From Paraburkholderia sp041321145 (GTDB lineage Bacteria; Pseudomonadota; Gammaproteobacteria; Burkholderiales; Burkholderiaceae), in NCBI RefSeq assembly GCF_041321145.1, contig NZ_JBGGWA010000002.1, positions 372,001 to 436,000 of the forward strand: a stretch of 64,000 bases of DNA, given 5' to 3'. The position numbers and the translations under genes are program-made. The stretch's first letter is position 1; each line of letters opens with the position of its first letter. Positions 16,414 through 24,349 of this stretch are shown here, in pieces. Under the pieces are notes generated by a model, which saw nothing but the letters and a program-made list of their open reading frames with translations, was not told the origin of the DNA and made no database searches.

Positions 16414-17649
16414 ATGCCACCCTTCCATTCCCTGACCGCTGCCGAAGCCGCCTCCGCACTCGGCATCAGCCTGCCCACGCTTTATGCGTATGTCAGCCGC
16501 GGCATGCTGAGTTCGTCGCCGGATGCGCAAGGCAAGCATAGGCTTTACGACGCCGCCGAAGTCCGGCGGCTCGCTCGGCGCAAGGCAGACGGCAAGCGCG
16601 CCGGCAAGGTCGCGCAGAAGGTGCTGGACTGGGGCGTGCCGGTGCTCGAATCGTCGATTACGCTGGTGGCCGACGGCCGTCTGCTGTATCGCGGGCACGA
16701 CGCCATGGCGCTGGCGCGCACGGCTTCGCTAGAGGATGTCGCGGCATTGCTGTGGGAATGCAGTGCGAGGCGCATAGCCGATGCACCGGCGGTACCGTTC
16801 GCCGCGGCTCAGTGGGGTGCGTGGCTCAAGTTGTGGAGTGACAGCACGCCGCTTGACCGCGCGCTCGTGCTGTTGCCGGCCGCCGCGGCGCAAATGCCGC
16901 GGGTGTGGGCGCTCGGCCGCGATGCGCAACTCGATACCGCCTGCGCGGTCATGCGACTGCTGGCCGCCGCGATGATCTCGGCGGCGCCGTCGAACGAACC
17001 GCTGCACCGGCAACTGGCTTCAGCGTGGAATGTGCGCAACCGGCAGCAGGCCGGGCTGCTGCGCGCGGCGTTGGTGGCCTGCGCGGATCATGAACTGAAT
17101 GCGTCGACCTTTACGGTGCGCTGCATCACGTCGACGGGTACGCATCTGTTCGGCGCGGTGGCGGGCGGCCTGGCCGCGTTGGCCGGGCCGCGGCACGGTG
17201 GCGAGACGGTGCGCATTGCCGCGCTGCTCGATGAAGCGGCGCGCGCGCCCGATCTGGACCGCTATCTGGCGAACCGGCTCGCGCGACACGAACACGGCAC
17301 GCATGGGCCGGTGCTATCAGGCTTTGGCCATCCGCTTTATCCGGCGGGCGATCCGCGAGCGCGCCTGCTACTCGCCCTGCTCGCCGACTGTGCGCCGGCC
17401 CGCTCGCCGCTCGGCGAAGTGCACGCGCTCGCACGCACGGTGCGCGACACGACCGGCGCGGAGCCGACCGTCGACTTCGCGCTCGCCGCCATGGAACGGG
17501 TGCTCGGTCTGCCGGGCGGCGCCGCGTTCACACTGTTTGCGGTCGGCCGGGTGGTCGGCTGGATCGCCCATGCAATGGAACAGACGCGCGACGGCCGATT
17601 GATCCGGCCACGCGCGCGCTATATCGGGGAGTACGAGGCCGCCGATTGA
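16414..17649 (+). CDS. citrate synthase family protein with N-terminal helix-turn-helix
   Basis: A 411-aa fusion. Residues 8-60 form a MerR/HTH_17-like DNA-binding motif (AEAASALGISLPTLYAYVSRGML...HRLYDAAEVRRLA). From about 75 on is a compact citrate synthase fold: GPRHGGE with His261, GFGHPLYPAGDPRA with His306, and PTVDF with Asp354, the three expected catalytic residues. So it may condense acetyl-CoA (or another acyl-CoA) with an oxoacid and also bind DNA. It is divergent from a CoA-transferase gene. No strong ribosome site precedes ATG 16414. Which acyl-CoA and oxoacid it uses is unknown. Confidence 0.85.
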   Translation: MPPFHSLTAAEAASALGISLPTLYAYVSRGMLSSSPDAQGKHRLYDAAEVRRLARRKADGKRAGKVAQKVLDWGVPVLESSITLVADGRLLYRGHDAMALARTASLEDVAALLWECSARRIADAPAVPFAAAQWGAWLKLWSDSTPLDRALVLLPAAAAQMPRVWALGRDAQLDTACAVMRLLAAAMISAAPSNEPLHRQLASAWNVRNRQQAGLLRAALVACADHELNASTFTVRCITSTGTHLFGAVAGGLAALAGPRHGGETVRIAALLDEAARAPDLDRYLANRLARHEHGTHGPVLSGFGHPLYPAGDPRARLLLALLADCAPARSPLGEVHALARTVRDTTGAEPTVDFALAAMERVLGLPGGAAFTLFAVGRVVGWIAHAMEQTRDGRLIRPRARYIGEYEAAD

Positions 17650-17786
17650 GGCGCTGTGCACGCCGAAAGCCTGGGGATTGCGGCATGCGCCGCCTGCGGC
17701 GGGCGCAAGCAAATTTGGCCTGCACCCGCCGCATTAGGGATAGGCGTCGCAGCGATCCTGGCGACCGGGGTCCCCAGAGTTGCCCG

Positions 17787-18092
17787 TCAGGCCACGCCCA
17801 ACCAGCGCGGCAGCCAGCTCAACACCGGCAAACCGCGCAGAGGCCGCGGTGCGGCGCGTTCTGAACCGCTAGCCAGGGCGAAACGCGCGCCGACCTGCCC
17901 TGCGCTAACCCACGCCACCGCACCGCGCGGCAACTCGATCGACTGCCCGGTTGCCAGCCAGTGATCCTCGCTGCCCCCTTCGACAGTCAGCCAGATCTCG
18001 CCCGAGATCACCTTGAAAATCGACGGACGCGCGACACGCCAGGCCGCCGCGGGCTCGCCCTGTTCCAATTCGAAAATACGGACTTCACGCAT
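17787..18092 (-). CDS. DUF2917 family protein
   Basis: A 101-aa protein with one small cupin-like DUF2917 domain (SGEIWLTVEGGSEDHWLATGQSIELPRGAVAWVSA, about 29-64). It has no signal peptide and no metal-binding His cluster. The gene is divergent from a MocR regulator with 199 bp between them, a pairing often seen in Burkholderiaceae as far as I recall, so it may be controlled by that regulator. Its C-terminus ends in LPRWLGVA. AAGGAGAAAGGCG precedes the ATG on the minus strand. Function is unknown. Confidence 0.82.
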   Translation of the reverse strand: MREVRIFELEQGEPAAAWRVARPSIFKVISGEIWLTVEGGSEDHWLATGQSIELPRGAVAWVSAGQVGARFALASGSERAAPRPLRGLPVLSWLPRWLGVA

Positions 18093-18160
18093 CGCCTTTC
18101 TCCTTCAAAGAACTTTTCTGTTGTACCGATTATTGACGTGCGATCATCGGAAGCCCATGC

Positions 18161-18189
18161 ACAGTTCCGAACACTTCTATTGGAACTGT
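18161..18189. promoter_or_regulatory. inverted repeat in the DUF2917/mocR divergent promoter
   Basis: ACAGTTCC (18161-18168) and GGAACTGT (18182-18189) are perfect inverted arms 21 bp apart centre to centre, i.e. two helical turns on the same DNA face. A likely regulator binding site, perhaps for the MocR protein itself. Confidence 0.5.
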
Positions 18190-18201
18190 TCAGTCGAAAA
18201 A

Positions 18202-18275
18202 CCGGACAGTTGGCGGCGATCGCGCATGACGAGCGCACGTCGAACGCGTGACACCCCGGTCCTCCAGCTGTCCGG
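18202..18275. promoter_or_regulatory. second, widely spaced inverted repeat upstream of mocR
   Basis: CCGGACAG (18202-18209) and CTGTCCGG (18268-18275) are perfect 8-bp arms 66 bp apart centre to centre. The right arm ends 16 bp before the mocR start. Widely spaced sites suit looping by dimeric MocR proteins. Confidence 0.35.
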
Positions 18276-18291
18276 CGAAGGAAAGAACCGC

Positions 18292-19710
18292 ATGAAACTC
18301 GAAATCCAACTCGATCGGGACAATGGCGTTCCGCTCACCGAGCAGATCGTCGCGGGCGTCACCACGTGGATTCGTTCGCGCACCGCTCACCCAGGCTCAA
18401 AGCTGCCGTCGATCCGCCAGTTCGCCGCCGACTACGAGGTCAGCCGGTTTCCCGTGATCGAGGCCTACGACCGGCTGGTGTCGCTTGGCTATATCGACTC
18501 ACGGCACGGCTCGGGCTTCTATGTAGCCGACCGCCAGCCGCAGGGCACGCATTGCCAGGGCTCTTCGGACCCCCGCCGCGCCGAGGATGAATCGGGGCAC
18601 ATCCTCCAACAGTTCAATCATCCGGGTGAGACGCTCAAGCTGGGCAGCGGCTTCATTCCCAATGCGTGGCGCGACATGGATAGCCTCGCGCAAGCGATCC
18701 GCCACGTGTCGCGCACCGACACGGCCAGCATGGTCGATTACGCCACCCCGCTCGGCAACCTCACGCTGCGCGAGCATCTGCAAGGCCGCATCGGCCAACT
18801 GGGAATTCAGGCGGACGCGTCGCAGATTCTGATCACCAACGGCGCGAGCCAGGCGCTCGATCTGCTGATGCGCTACATGCTCAAGGCCGGCGACACGATG
18901 TTCGTCGAGGATCCCGGCTACTACAACCTGTACGGTCTGCTGAAGCTGCACGGCGTGAAACTGATCGGCATTCCGCGCACCCGCAACGGTCCCGATCTGG
19001 ACGTGCTGCAGGCGCAGTTGCAACTGCATCGGCCAAAGCTGATGTTCATCAACACCGTGTTCCACAATCCGACCGGCACCACGGTCGCGCCTCAAGTGGC
19101 GTTCCGGCTGTTGCAGCTGGCGCGCGAGCACGGCTTCTCGATCATCGAAGACGACATCTATGCCGACTTCCAGGCCGACGTCACCGACCGCCTCGCGACC
19201 CTCGATCAGCTCGAACACGTCATCTACGTAGGCGGGTTGTCGAAGACGCTGTCGTCGTCGCTGCGGATCGGCTGCGTGGTGGCGAGCCACGCCATCATCA
19301 AGGATCTGGTCGACATCAAGATGCTGACGAGCCTCGGCGGTTCACGCTTTGCCGAAGCGGTCGCGGTGTCGCTGCTGGAGCGCGGCGCGTACCGCAAATA
19401 CCTGGAACGTTTGCGCCGACGCATGCGCGATGCACTCGGCTCCACCATCCAGACGCTCGAAGACGCCGGCTGGGAGCTGTTCGACAAGCCCGTTGGCGGC
19501 AAATTCGTGTGGGCGCGCGTACCGCATATCGACAACGCCGAACGGCTGGTGGAATGCGGCGCACCGCTCGGCGTGACGGTGGTGCCCGGCAGCTATTTCC
19601 GGCCGAACATGGAAGTAAGCCCCTGGATCAGGATTCACGCGGCGTTCGGCAACGAACCGCGTGCCCAGGCGTTTTTTCATGCTGCCGCGGCGTTGCCTGC
19701 ATCGGCCTGA
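18292..19710 (+). CDS. MocR-type PLP-dependent transcriptional regulator
   Basis: A 472-aa GntR/MocR regulator. Residues 1-80 form the winged helix (SKLPSIRQFAADYEVSRFPVIEAYDRLVSLGYIDSRHGSGFYVA); about 105-470 form a fold-type I aminotransferase domain with PLP lysine Lys318 in GGLSKTLSSSLRIG. Such proteins sense PLP or PLP-amino acid adducts and often control vitamin B6 or amino-acid genes. I chose ATG 18292 (GAAGGAAAG at 18277-18285); the frame is open another 93 codons upstream across the intergenic region and overlapping DUF2917, which is not coding. Divergent from DUF2917, with two inverted repeats between. Confidence 0.92.
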   Translation: MKLEIQLDRDNGVPLTEQIVAGVTTWIRSRTAHPGSKLPSIRQFAADYEVSRFPVIEAYDRLVSLGYIDSRHGSGFYVADRQPQGTHCQGSSDPRRAEDESGHILQQFNHPGETLKLGSGFIPNAWRDMDSLAQAIRHVSRTDTASMVDYATPLGNLTLREHLQGRIGQLGIQADASQILITNGASQALDLLMRYMLKAGDTMFVEDPGYYNLYGLLKLHGVKLIGIPRTRNGPDLDVLQAQLQLHRPKLMFINTVFHNPTGTTVAPQVAFRLLQLAREHGFSIIEDDIYADFQADVTDRLATLDQLEHVIYVGGLSKTLSSSLRIGCVVASHAIIKDLVDIKMLTSLGGSRFAEAVAVSLLERGAYRKYLERLRRRMRDALGSTIQTLEDAGWELFDKPVGGKFVWARVPHIDNAERLVECGAPLGVTVVPGSYFRPNMEVSPWIRIHAAFGNEPRAQAFFHAAAALPASA

Positions 19711-19975
19711 TTGGCGCACCTGCCCTGCTTATCTGGTGTTCGTGATTAGCGTGCGAGTCTCGCTGGCACGTACGGGCGAGCCGCGTGATCGAGAGCATGC
19801 GCGGAAATGCGTTGCCTGCCCGCAAGAGAGCGAGCGGCTCATTACGGGTCTGCCCGAGTTCACTTCGGATCGCGTTGCGGATCGCGTAGTCCACTGCGCA
19901 TGCCCGCTGCGCAGGTGAGCGCTTTTCCCTAGAATAGCGACTCCCAGCCCCTCCCTGCGCGCCTAGCCGCCCTCC

Positions 19976-21430
19976 ATGATCACGCCGCCAAGCCTGTCCG
20001 CCTCCAAGGCCCCCTCCGCCCCCACCGCCCGCTCGCTCACCGTGCTGCTGTGGCTCGTTGCCACCGGCTTCTTCATGCAGACGCTCGATTCGACCATCGT
20101 CAACACCGCGCTTCCCGCGATGGCCACCAGCCTCGGCGAGTTGCCGTTGCGCATGCAGTCGGTGGTGATCGCCTACTCGCTGACGATGGCGGTGATGATC
20201 CCGGTGTCCGGCTGGCTCGCCGACAAACTCGGCACGCGGCTCGTGTTCCTCAGCGCGATCCTCGTGTTCGCGGTCGGCTCGTTGCTGTGCGCGAACGCGC
20301 ATACGCTGAATCAACTGGTGATCTTCCGCATCGTGCAAGGCGTGGGCGGCGCAATGCTGCTGCCGGTGGGACGGCTCGCGGTGCTGCGCACCTTTCCGGC
20401 GGAACGCTATCTGCCGGCCTTGTCGTTCGTCGCGATTCCGGGGCTGATCGGACCGTTGATCGGGCCGACGCTCGGCGGCTGGCTCGTGAAGATCGCTTCG
20501 TGGCACTGGATCTTTCTGATCAACGTGCCGGTGGGCATCGTCGGTTGCATCGCAACGTTTATCTTCATGCCGGATAGCCGCAGCGAGCATGTCGGCAAGT
20601 TCGACCTGAAGGGTTATCTGCTGCTGATCGGCGGCATGGTGGCGATTTCGTTCGCGCTCGACGGGCACAACGAGTTCGGCATTCAGCACGCCACGGTACT
20701 GGTGCTTCTGATCCTGAGCCTCGCCTGTTTCGTTGCCTACGGTTTGCACGCCGTGCGCGAGCCCGCGCCGATTTTCTCGCTCGACCTGTTCAAGATTCAC
20801 ACCTTTAGCGTCGGCCTGCTCGGCAATCTGTTCGCGCGAATCGGCAGCGGCGCGATGCCCTACCTGATACCTCTGCTGTTGCAGGTGAGTCTTGGCTATA
20901 GCGCCTTTGAAGCCGGCATGATGATGCTGCCGGTGGCCGCCGCCGGCATGGCGTCCAAACGCCTCGTTACCAGGCTGATCATCAAATACAGCTATCGGCG
21001 CGTGTTGATCGTCAACACGGTGCTGGTGGGCTTGACCATGGCGAGCTTCGCGCTCACCAGCGCGAGCCAGCCGCTATGGCTGCGGCTCGTGCAGCTGGCG
21101 TTCTTCGGCGGCGTGAACTCGATGCAGTTCACCGCGATGAACACGCTCACGCTCAAGGACCTCGGCACCGGCGGTGCGAGCAGCGGCAACAGCCTGTTTT
21201 CGCTGGTGCAGATGCTGTCGATGAGTCTCGGCGTGACGGTAGCCGGCGCCTTGCTCGCGACCTTCACCGGCATCTTGCCGCGCGTGACGGCAGCCAGCTC
21301 GCTGCCCGTGTTTCATGCGACGTTCCTGTGTGTCGGCATCATCACGGCGGGCTCGTCGTGGATCTTCGCGCAACTGTCGCCGGATATCCGCACGCCGGCG
21401 AAAAAGACTGATCCTTCGGAGCGGACCTGA
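19976..21430 (+). CDS. mdtD: MFS multidrug efflux transporter, DHA2 family, MdtD-like
   Basis: A 484-aa inner-membrane protein of the 14-helix DHA2 group. It begins with the family motif GFFMQTLDSTIVNTALPAMATSLG (about 36-59), has motif A at GWLADKLGTRLVF (about 79-91), motif C-like PGLIGPLIGPTLGGWL and ASWHWIFLINVPVGIVG. It resembles E. coli MdtD/YegB along most of its length. It stands alone here, not in an mdtABCD operon and without membrane-fusion partner. Promoter region is in the 265-bp upstream gap (CTAGAATAG near 19930). Drug range cannot be predicted. Confidence 0.88.
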   Translation: MITPPSLSASKAPSAPTARSLTVLLWLVATGFFMQTLDSTIVNTALPAMATSLGELPLRMQSVVIAYSLTMAVMIPVSGWLADKLGTRLVFLSAILVFAVGSLLCANAHTLNQLVIFRIVQGVGGAMLLPVGRLAVLRTFPAERYLPALSFVAIPGLIGPLIGPTLGGWLVKIASWHWIFLINVPVGIVGCIATFIFMPDSRSEHVGKFDLKGYLLLIGGMVAISFALDGHNEFGIQHATVLVLLILSLACFVAYGLHAVREPAPIFSLDLFKIHTFSVGLLGNLFARIGSGAMPYLIPLLLQVSLGYSAFEAGMMMLPVAAAGMASKRLVTRLIIKYSYRRVLIVNTVLVGLTMASFALTSASQPLWLRLVQLAFFGGVNSMQFTAMNTLTLKDLGTGGASSGNSLFSLVQMLSMSLGVTVAGALLATFTGILPRVTAASSLPVFHATFLCVGIITAGSSWIFAQLSPDIRTPAKKTDPSERT

Positions 21431-21797
21431 CATTCGAGTCGGGCCGCGGAGCCTCGCCGTGACCTTGCGATGCCCTCACCGTGACAGGCCGTGACTTCGC
21501 GATGCCCTCGCCGCGACTTCGCTGACGTCCTGACGTCCTGCCGTCACCACCACAATCATTCGCCGCGCCCCCGCCGCCGACCCGCAACGGGGCGCGGGCC
21601 GCACCACTGCAGTGCGAATCATCGCTTTCGCGCCTACGCTGGCGCACAATCGTCGTCACTGAACGCGGAAACAAACCGCGCCCGGTGTGTTTCCACACGC
21701 GCATAGTTCTTGCTCGCCTATCCTGTAAACTCGCAACTTGTGCGTGGGATTCCGTCCCGCGCGCATGCAAACGCGCCGCCACCTCCACACGACTGAC

Positions 21798-23075
21798 ATG
21801 ATGAGCATGATCGAACTCGATCCTCCCGGCTTCCAGCCACCGCGCCCGATGGCCGGCGACGAAGGTTCCCGGCGCACTGTTCTGTACGGCGGCTACACCG
21901 TTTTCAGCGTGTTCCAGCCGGTTTTCTCGGTCTCTCACCGACGTGCGATCGGTTACCACGCTTCGCTGCGCGCACACGACGAACATGCGCTGCAGGTCCC
22001 GTCGCACGAGGTATTCACGCAGGCGGCGCGGCGCGGGGACCTGCTGGAACTCGGACGGCTCGCCGAATCGCTGCATCTGGGCAACTTCAACGCGTTCGAC
22101 AGCCACGACGAATGGCTTTTCCTGAGCCTGCACCCGGCGGCGTTGATGGACACCAGCTACGGCGATGCACTGCTCGCCGGCCTCAAGGCGCTGGGCTTGC
22201 CGCCGCAACGCGTGGTGCTGGAAGTGTCCGAACAGGCGGGCGGCGAGACCACCCGCTTCGCCGACATCATCGACGCGCTGCGCAAATCCGGCTTCCTGAT
22301 CGCGCTGGACGGCTTCGGCGCGAAGCATTCGAACATCGATCGCGTGTGGAATCTGCGTCCGGACATCGTCACGCTCGACCGCTGCATTCTCGCGCAAGCG
22401 AGCGAGCACGCCCATATCGAACGCGTGCTGCCGGGCCTCGTCTCGCTGCTGCACGAATCCGGGCAGCTTGTGCTGATGGGCGGCCTGAGCACCGAGCGCG
22501 ATGCGCTGATCGCGCTCGAATGCAACGTTGACTTCGTGCAGGGCGCGTTCTTCGCGGGCCCGAGCGTCGAGCCGGTCAAGCCGCAGGCGGCGGCCGGCTT
22601 GATGGACTCGCTCTCGGCAGCGCTGCGCGAGCGGGTTGCCGCGCGCGAACGCGCGCAGTCCGCGCGGCTTGCGCCCCATGTCACCGCGCTGAAAACGGCG
22701 GCTGCCCAACTCGTGGCCGGGGAATCTGTTGCCCAGGCTACGGCGCCGCTGCTCACGCTCGGCGAGACGGCACGCTGCTTCGTGCTGGACGGTTCGGGCA
22801 GGCAGATCGGCGACAACGTGCTGCCATCGGGGCGTGCCTCGCAGCGCGCAAAGCGCTTCCGGCCACTGCTGCATTCGGAAGGTGCGAGTTGGGAACGCCG
22901 GCTGTACTTCATCCAGGCCATGCGCGTGCCCGGCCAGGTGCACCTCACGCCGCCCTACCTGTCCATCAACGAAGCACACCTGTGCGTGACCGCCTCGATC
23001 GCCGCCCATACGCCGCACGGCACACAGGTGCTATGCGTCGACATCAACTGGGAAGTCGCAGCCCATCGTAATTGA
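21798..23075 (+). CDS. degenerate EAL-domain signalling protein
   Basis: A 425-aa protein with an EAL domain (about 35-265) and a C-terminal region (about 300-420) that may be a Cache/PAS-like sensor. The EAL signature itself reads GYHASLR instead of GYEALLR; the DDFG motif reads LDGFGAKHSN; the KID lysine is replaced (VTLDRCIL); LEVSEQ and the QG of VQGAFFAG remain. With several metal-binding residues missing it is probably not an active c-di-GMP phosphodiesterase and may bind the nucleotide or a protein instead. The reading frame is open to 21738, but ATG 21798 or 21801/21807 is the likely start. Its 3' end overlaps the sigma gene by 45 bp. Confidence 0.8.
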   Translation: MMSMIELDPPGFQPPRPMAGDEGSRRTVLYGGYTVFSVFQPVFSVSHRRAIGYHASLRAHDEHALQVPSHEVFTQAARRGDLLELGRLAESLHLGNFNAFDSHDEWLFLSLHPAALMDTSYGDALLAGLKALGLPPQRVVLEVSEQAGGETTRFADIIDALRKSGFLIALDGFGAKHSNIDRVWNLRPDIVTLDRCILAQASEHAHIERVLPGLVSLLHESGQLVLMGGLSTERDALIALECNVDFVQGAFFAGPSVEPVKPQAAAGLMDSLSAALRERVAARERAQSARLAPHVTALKTAAAQLVAGESVAQATAPLLTLGETARCFVLDGSGRQIGDNVLPSGRASQRAKRFRPLLHSEGASWERRLYFIQAMRVPGQVHLTPPYLSINEAHLCVTASIAAHTPHGTQVLCVDINWEVAAHRN

Positions 23076-24017
23076 GGCAATGGCGTGACGGACCGAGCCT
23101 TGCTGAATCCGCGCGAGCAGTTTCATGACGGCCGCGCGGCCCAGCATGCGGTTGGTTGCCTGCAAACGGGCCGAACTAGTGACAGCGCGCAATGCGACGA
23201 TCCTCGCCGAACCGTCCGCAAGATGCTCCGTCGACACGTCGATTACAGCGACAACCTCGCCCTCGGAGAGCAATGCAATGCACATTGCTCCTTCGACCGA
23301 CACCATCTCGGCATGGCTCGCCTGATGCGCAAGTGCTGTCACCGTCTCCATCCAGGCCACGGGTGCCAGTTCCTGCGCGCACACCGGCGCGTCGCTGACG
23401 ACGGCCGGCGCGTCGCTGAAGAGGCGTAGTAAGCCAGCCCGGTCCTGCGCCTCCAGCGCCGTACGCAAGCGCTCCACGATCCGCGCATGCGCGGCGGGGT
23501 CGGGCCGCTCCACGGGCGCGCCCGCACGCTGCAAACGTGCCTTGGCCCGATGGACGATCTGCCGGCAATTGGCCGGCGTACGTTCGAGGATTTTCGCAAT
23601 CTCCGCGTAGTCGCAATCGAAAGCTTCGTGCAGCACGAATGCCGCACGCTCGTCGGGCTTCAGCCGTTCGAGCAGCAACATGACGCCATAGGACATCTCC
23701 GCGGCGCGTAAGGCCAGTTCCTCCGCCGAGGGCGCCACCTCGTCGAGCCACGGCTCCGGCAACCAGCCGGCGGCCTGCGACGCGCGTTCCCGCTGCACAT
23801 GCCGCAGCCGGTCGATGGCCGCGCGCGTGGTGATCGTGGTGAGCCACGCGGCCGTGACCTGCACCTCCTGCGTATCGGCGAGATGCCATTTCAGCCAGAC
23901 ATCCTGCACCACGTCTTCCGCTTCGGCGCGGCTGCCGAGCATCCGGTACGCCAGCGCAAGCAGGCGGGCGCGCATGGCCTCGAAGCTGGATGCCTTGTCG
24001 ATTCCTTGTTCCGTCAT
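23031..24017 (-). CDS. ECF RNA polymerase sigma factor, SigJ/ECF41-like
   Basis: A 328-aa extracytoplasmic-function sigma factor. Region 2 is at about 13-80 (ALAYRMLGSRAEAEDVVQDVWLKW), region 4 at about 110-165 (LKPDERAAFVLHEAFDCDYAEIAKILERT), linked by WLPEPW as in ECF41. A C-terminal SnoaL/NTF2-like domain (about 175-320) replaces a separate anti-sigma factor in such proteins and tunes activity. ATG 24017 is fixed by GGAGG 8 nt upstream. An 8-bp repeat array lies 38 bp before the start. The 3' end overlaps the convergent EAL gene by 45 bp. No partner oxidoreductase gene, common for ECF41, is adjacent. Confidence 0.88.
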   Translation of the reverse strand: MTEQGIDKASSFEAMRARLLALAYRMLGSRAEAEDVVQDVWLKWHLADTQEVQVTAAWLTTITTRAAIDRLRHVQRERASQAAGWLPEPWLDEVAPSAEELALRAAEMSYGVMLLLERLKPDERAAFVLHEAFDCDYAEIAKILERTPANCRQIVHRAKARLQRAGAPVERPDPAAHARIVERLRTALEAQDRAGLLRLFSDAPAVVSDAPVCAQELAPVAWMETVTALAHQASHAEMVSVEGAMCIALLSEGEVVAVIDVSTEHLADGSARIVALRAVTSSARLQATNRMLGRAAVMKLLARIQQGSVRHAIASITMGCDFPVDVDA

Positions 24018-24054
24018 GCGTAGACCTCCAGATCGTGCGTGGTGAAAAGCGCGC

Positions 24055-24139
24055 CGTGCCTGCGTGCCTGCGTGCCTGCGTGCCTGCGTGCCTGCGTGCC
24101 TGCGTGCCTGCGTGCCTGCGTGCCTGCGTGCCTGCGTGC
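24055..24139. repeat. tandem octamer repeat CGTGCCTG, 10.6 copies
   Basis: Ten perfect copies of CGTGCCTG (24055-24134) followed by a partial CGTGC (24135-24139). It sits 38 bp upstream of the sigma gene start and about 210 bp upstream of clpP. It contains no stop codon in any minus-strand frame. A perfect array of this length is a typical slipped-strand hotspot. Confidence 0.95.
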
Positions 24140-24202
24140 AACATTGTCCGAGCGCGCCGCTTCAATCGACATTCTTGCAGCTTGACGCTTTAGGACCAGC
24201 GG

Positions 24203-24238
24203 ATGTGACAGCTCCACGAAAAAATATTTCTGTCACGT
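24203..24238. promoter_or_regulatory. inverted repeat between the sigma and clpP genes
   Basis: GTGACAG (24205-24211) and CTGTCAC (24230-24236) are perfect arms with an AT-rich 18-nt spacer (AAAAAATATTT inside); one flanking base pair mismatches before the arms extend again. It may be an operator or hairpin in the divergent control region. Confidence 0.45.
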
Positions 24239-24349
24239 CCCCACGTTCCCCTTCGTCATATGGACAACAACCGGCGCAACGGGTGCGCGGTCGTTCGAAC
24301 CGGCCACCCTTACCGGCTCCTCGCGCTGCGCCACATAAACGAGGCAAAC

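Noticed and set aside
19628..20800. A 390-codon minus-strand frame over the MdtD-like gene
   Set aside because: Composition of His/Arg/Gln typical of antisense GC-rich shadows; the MFS gene on the + strand is clear.
21342..23018. A 558-codon minus-strand frame over the EAL gene
   Set aside because: Arg/His-rich shadow of the EAL coding sequence, without ribosome site or domain.
24055..24139. CRISPR array
   Set aside because: The repeat units are 8 bp and contiguous, without spacers; it is a simple tandem repeat.
24014..24217. A minus-strand protein with HAGTQARR repeats
   Set aside because: It is only the translation of the octamer array; all frames through the array are open, and no homology or clear ribosome site supports it.
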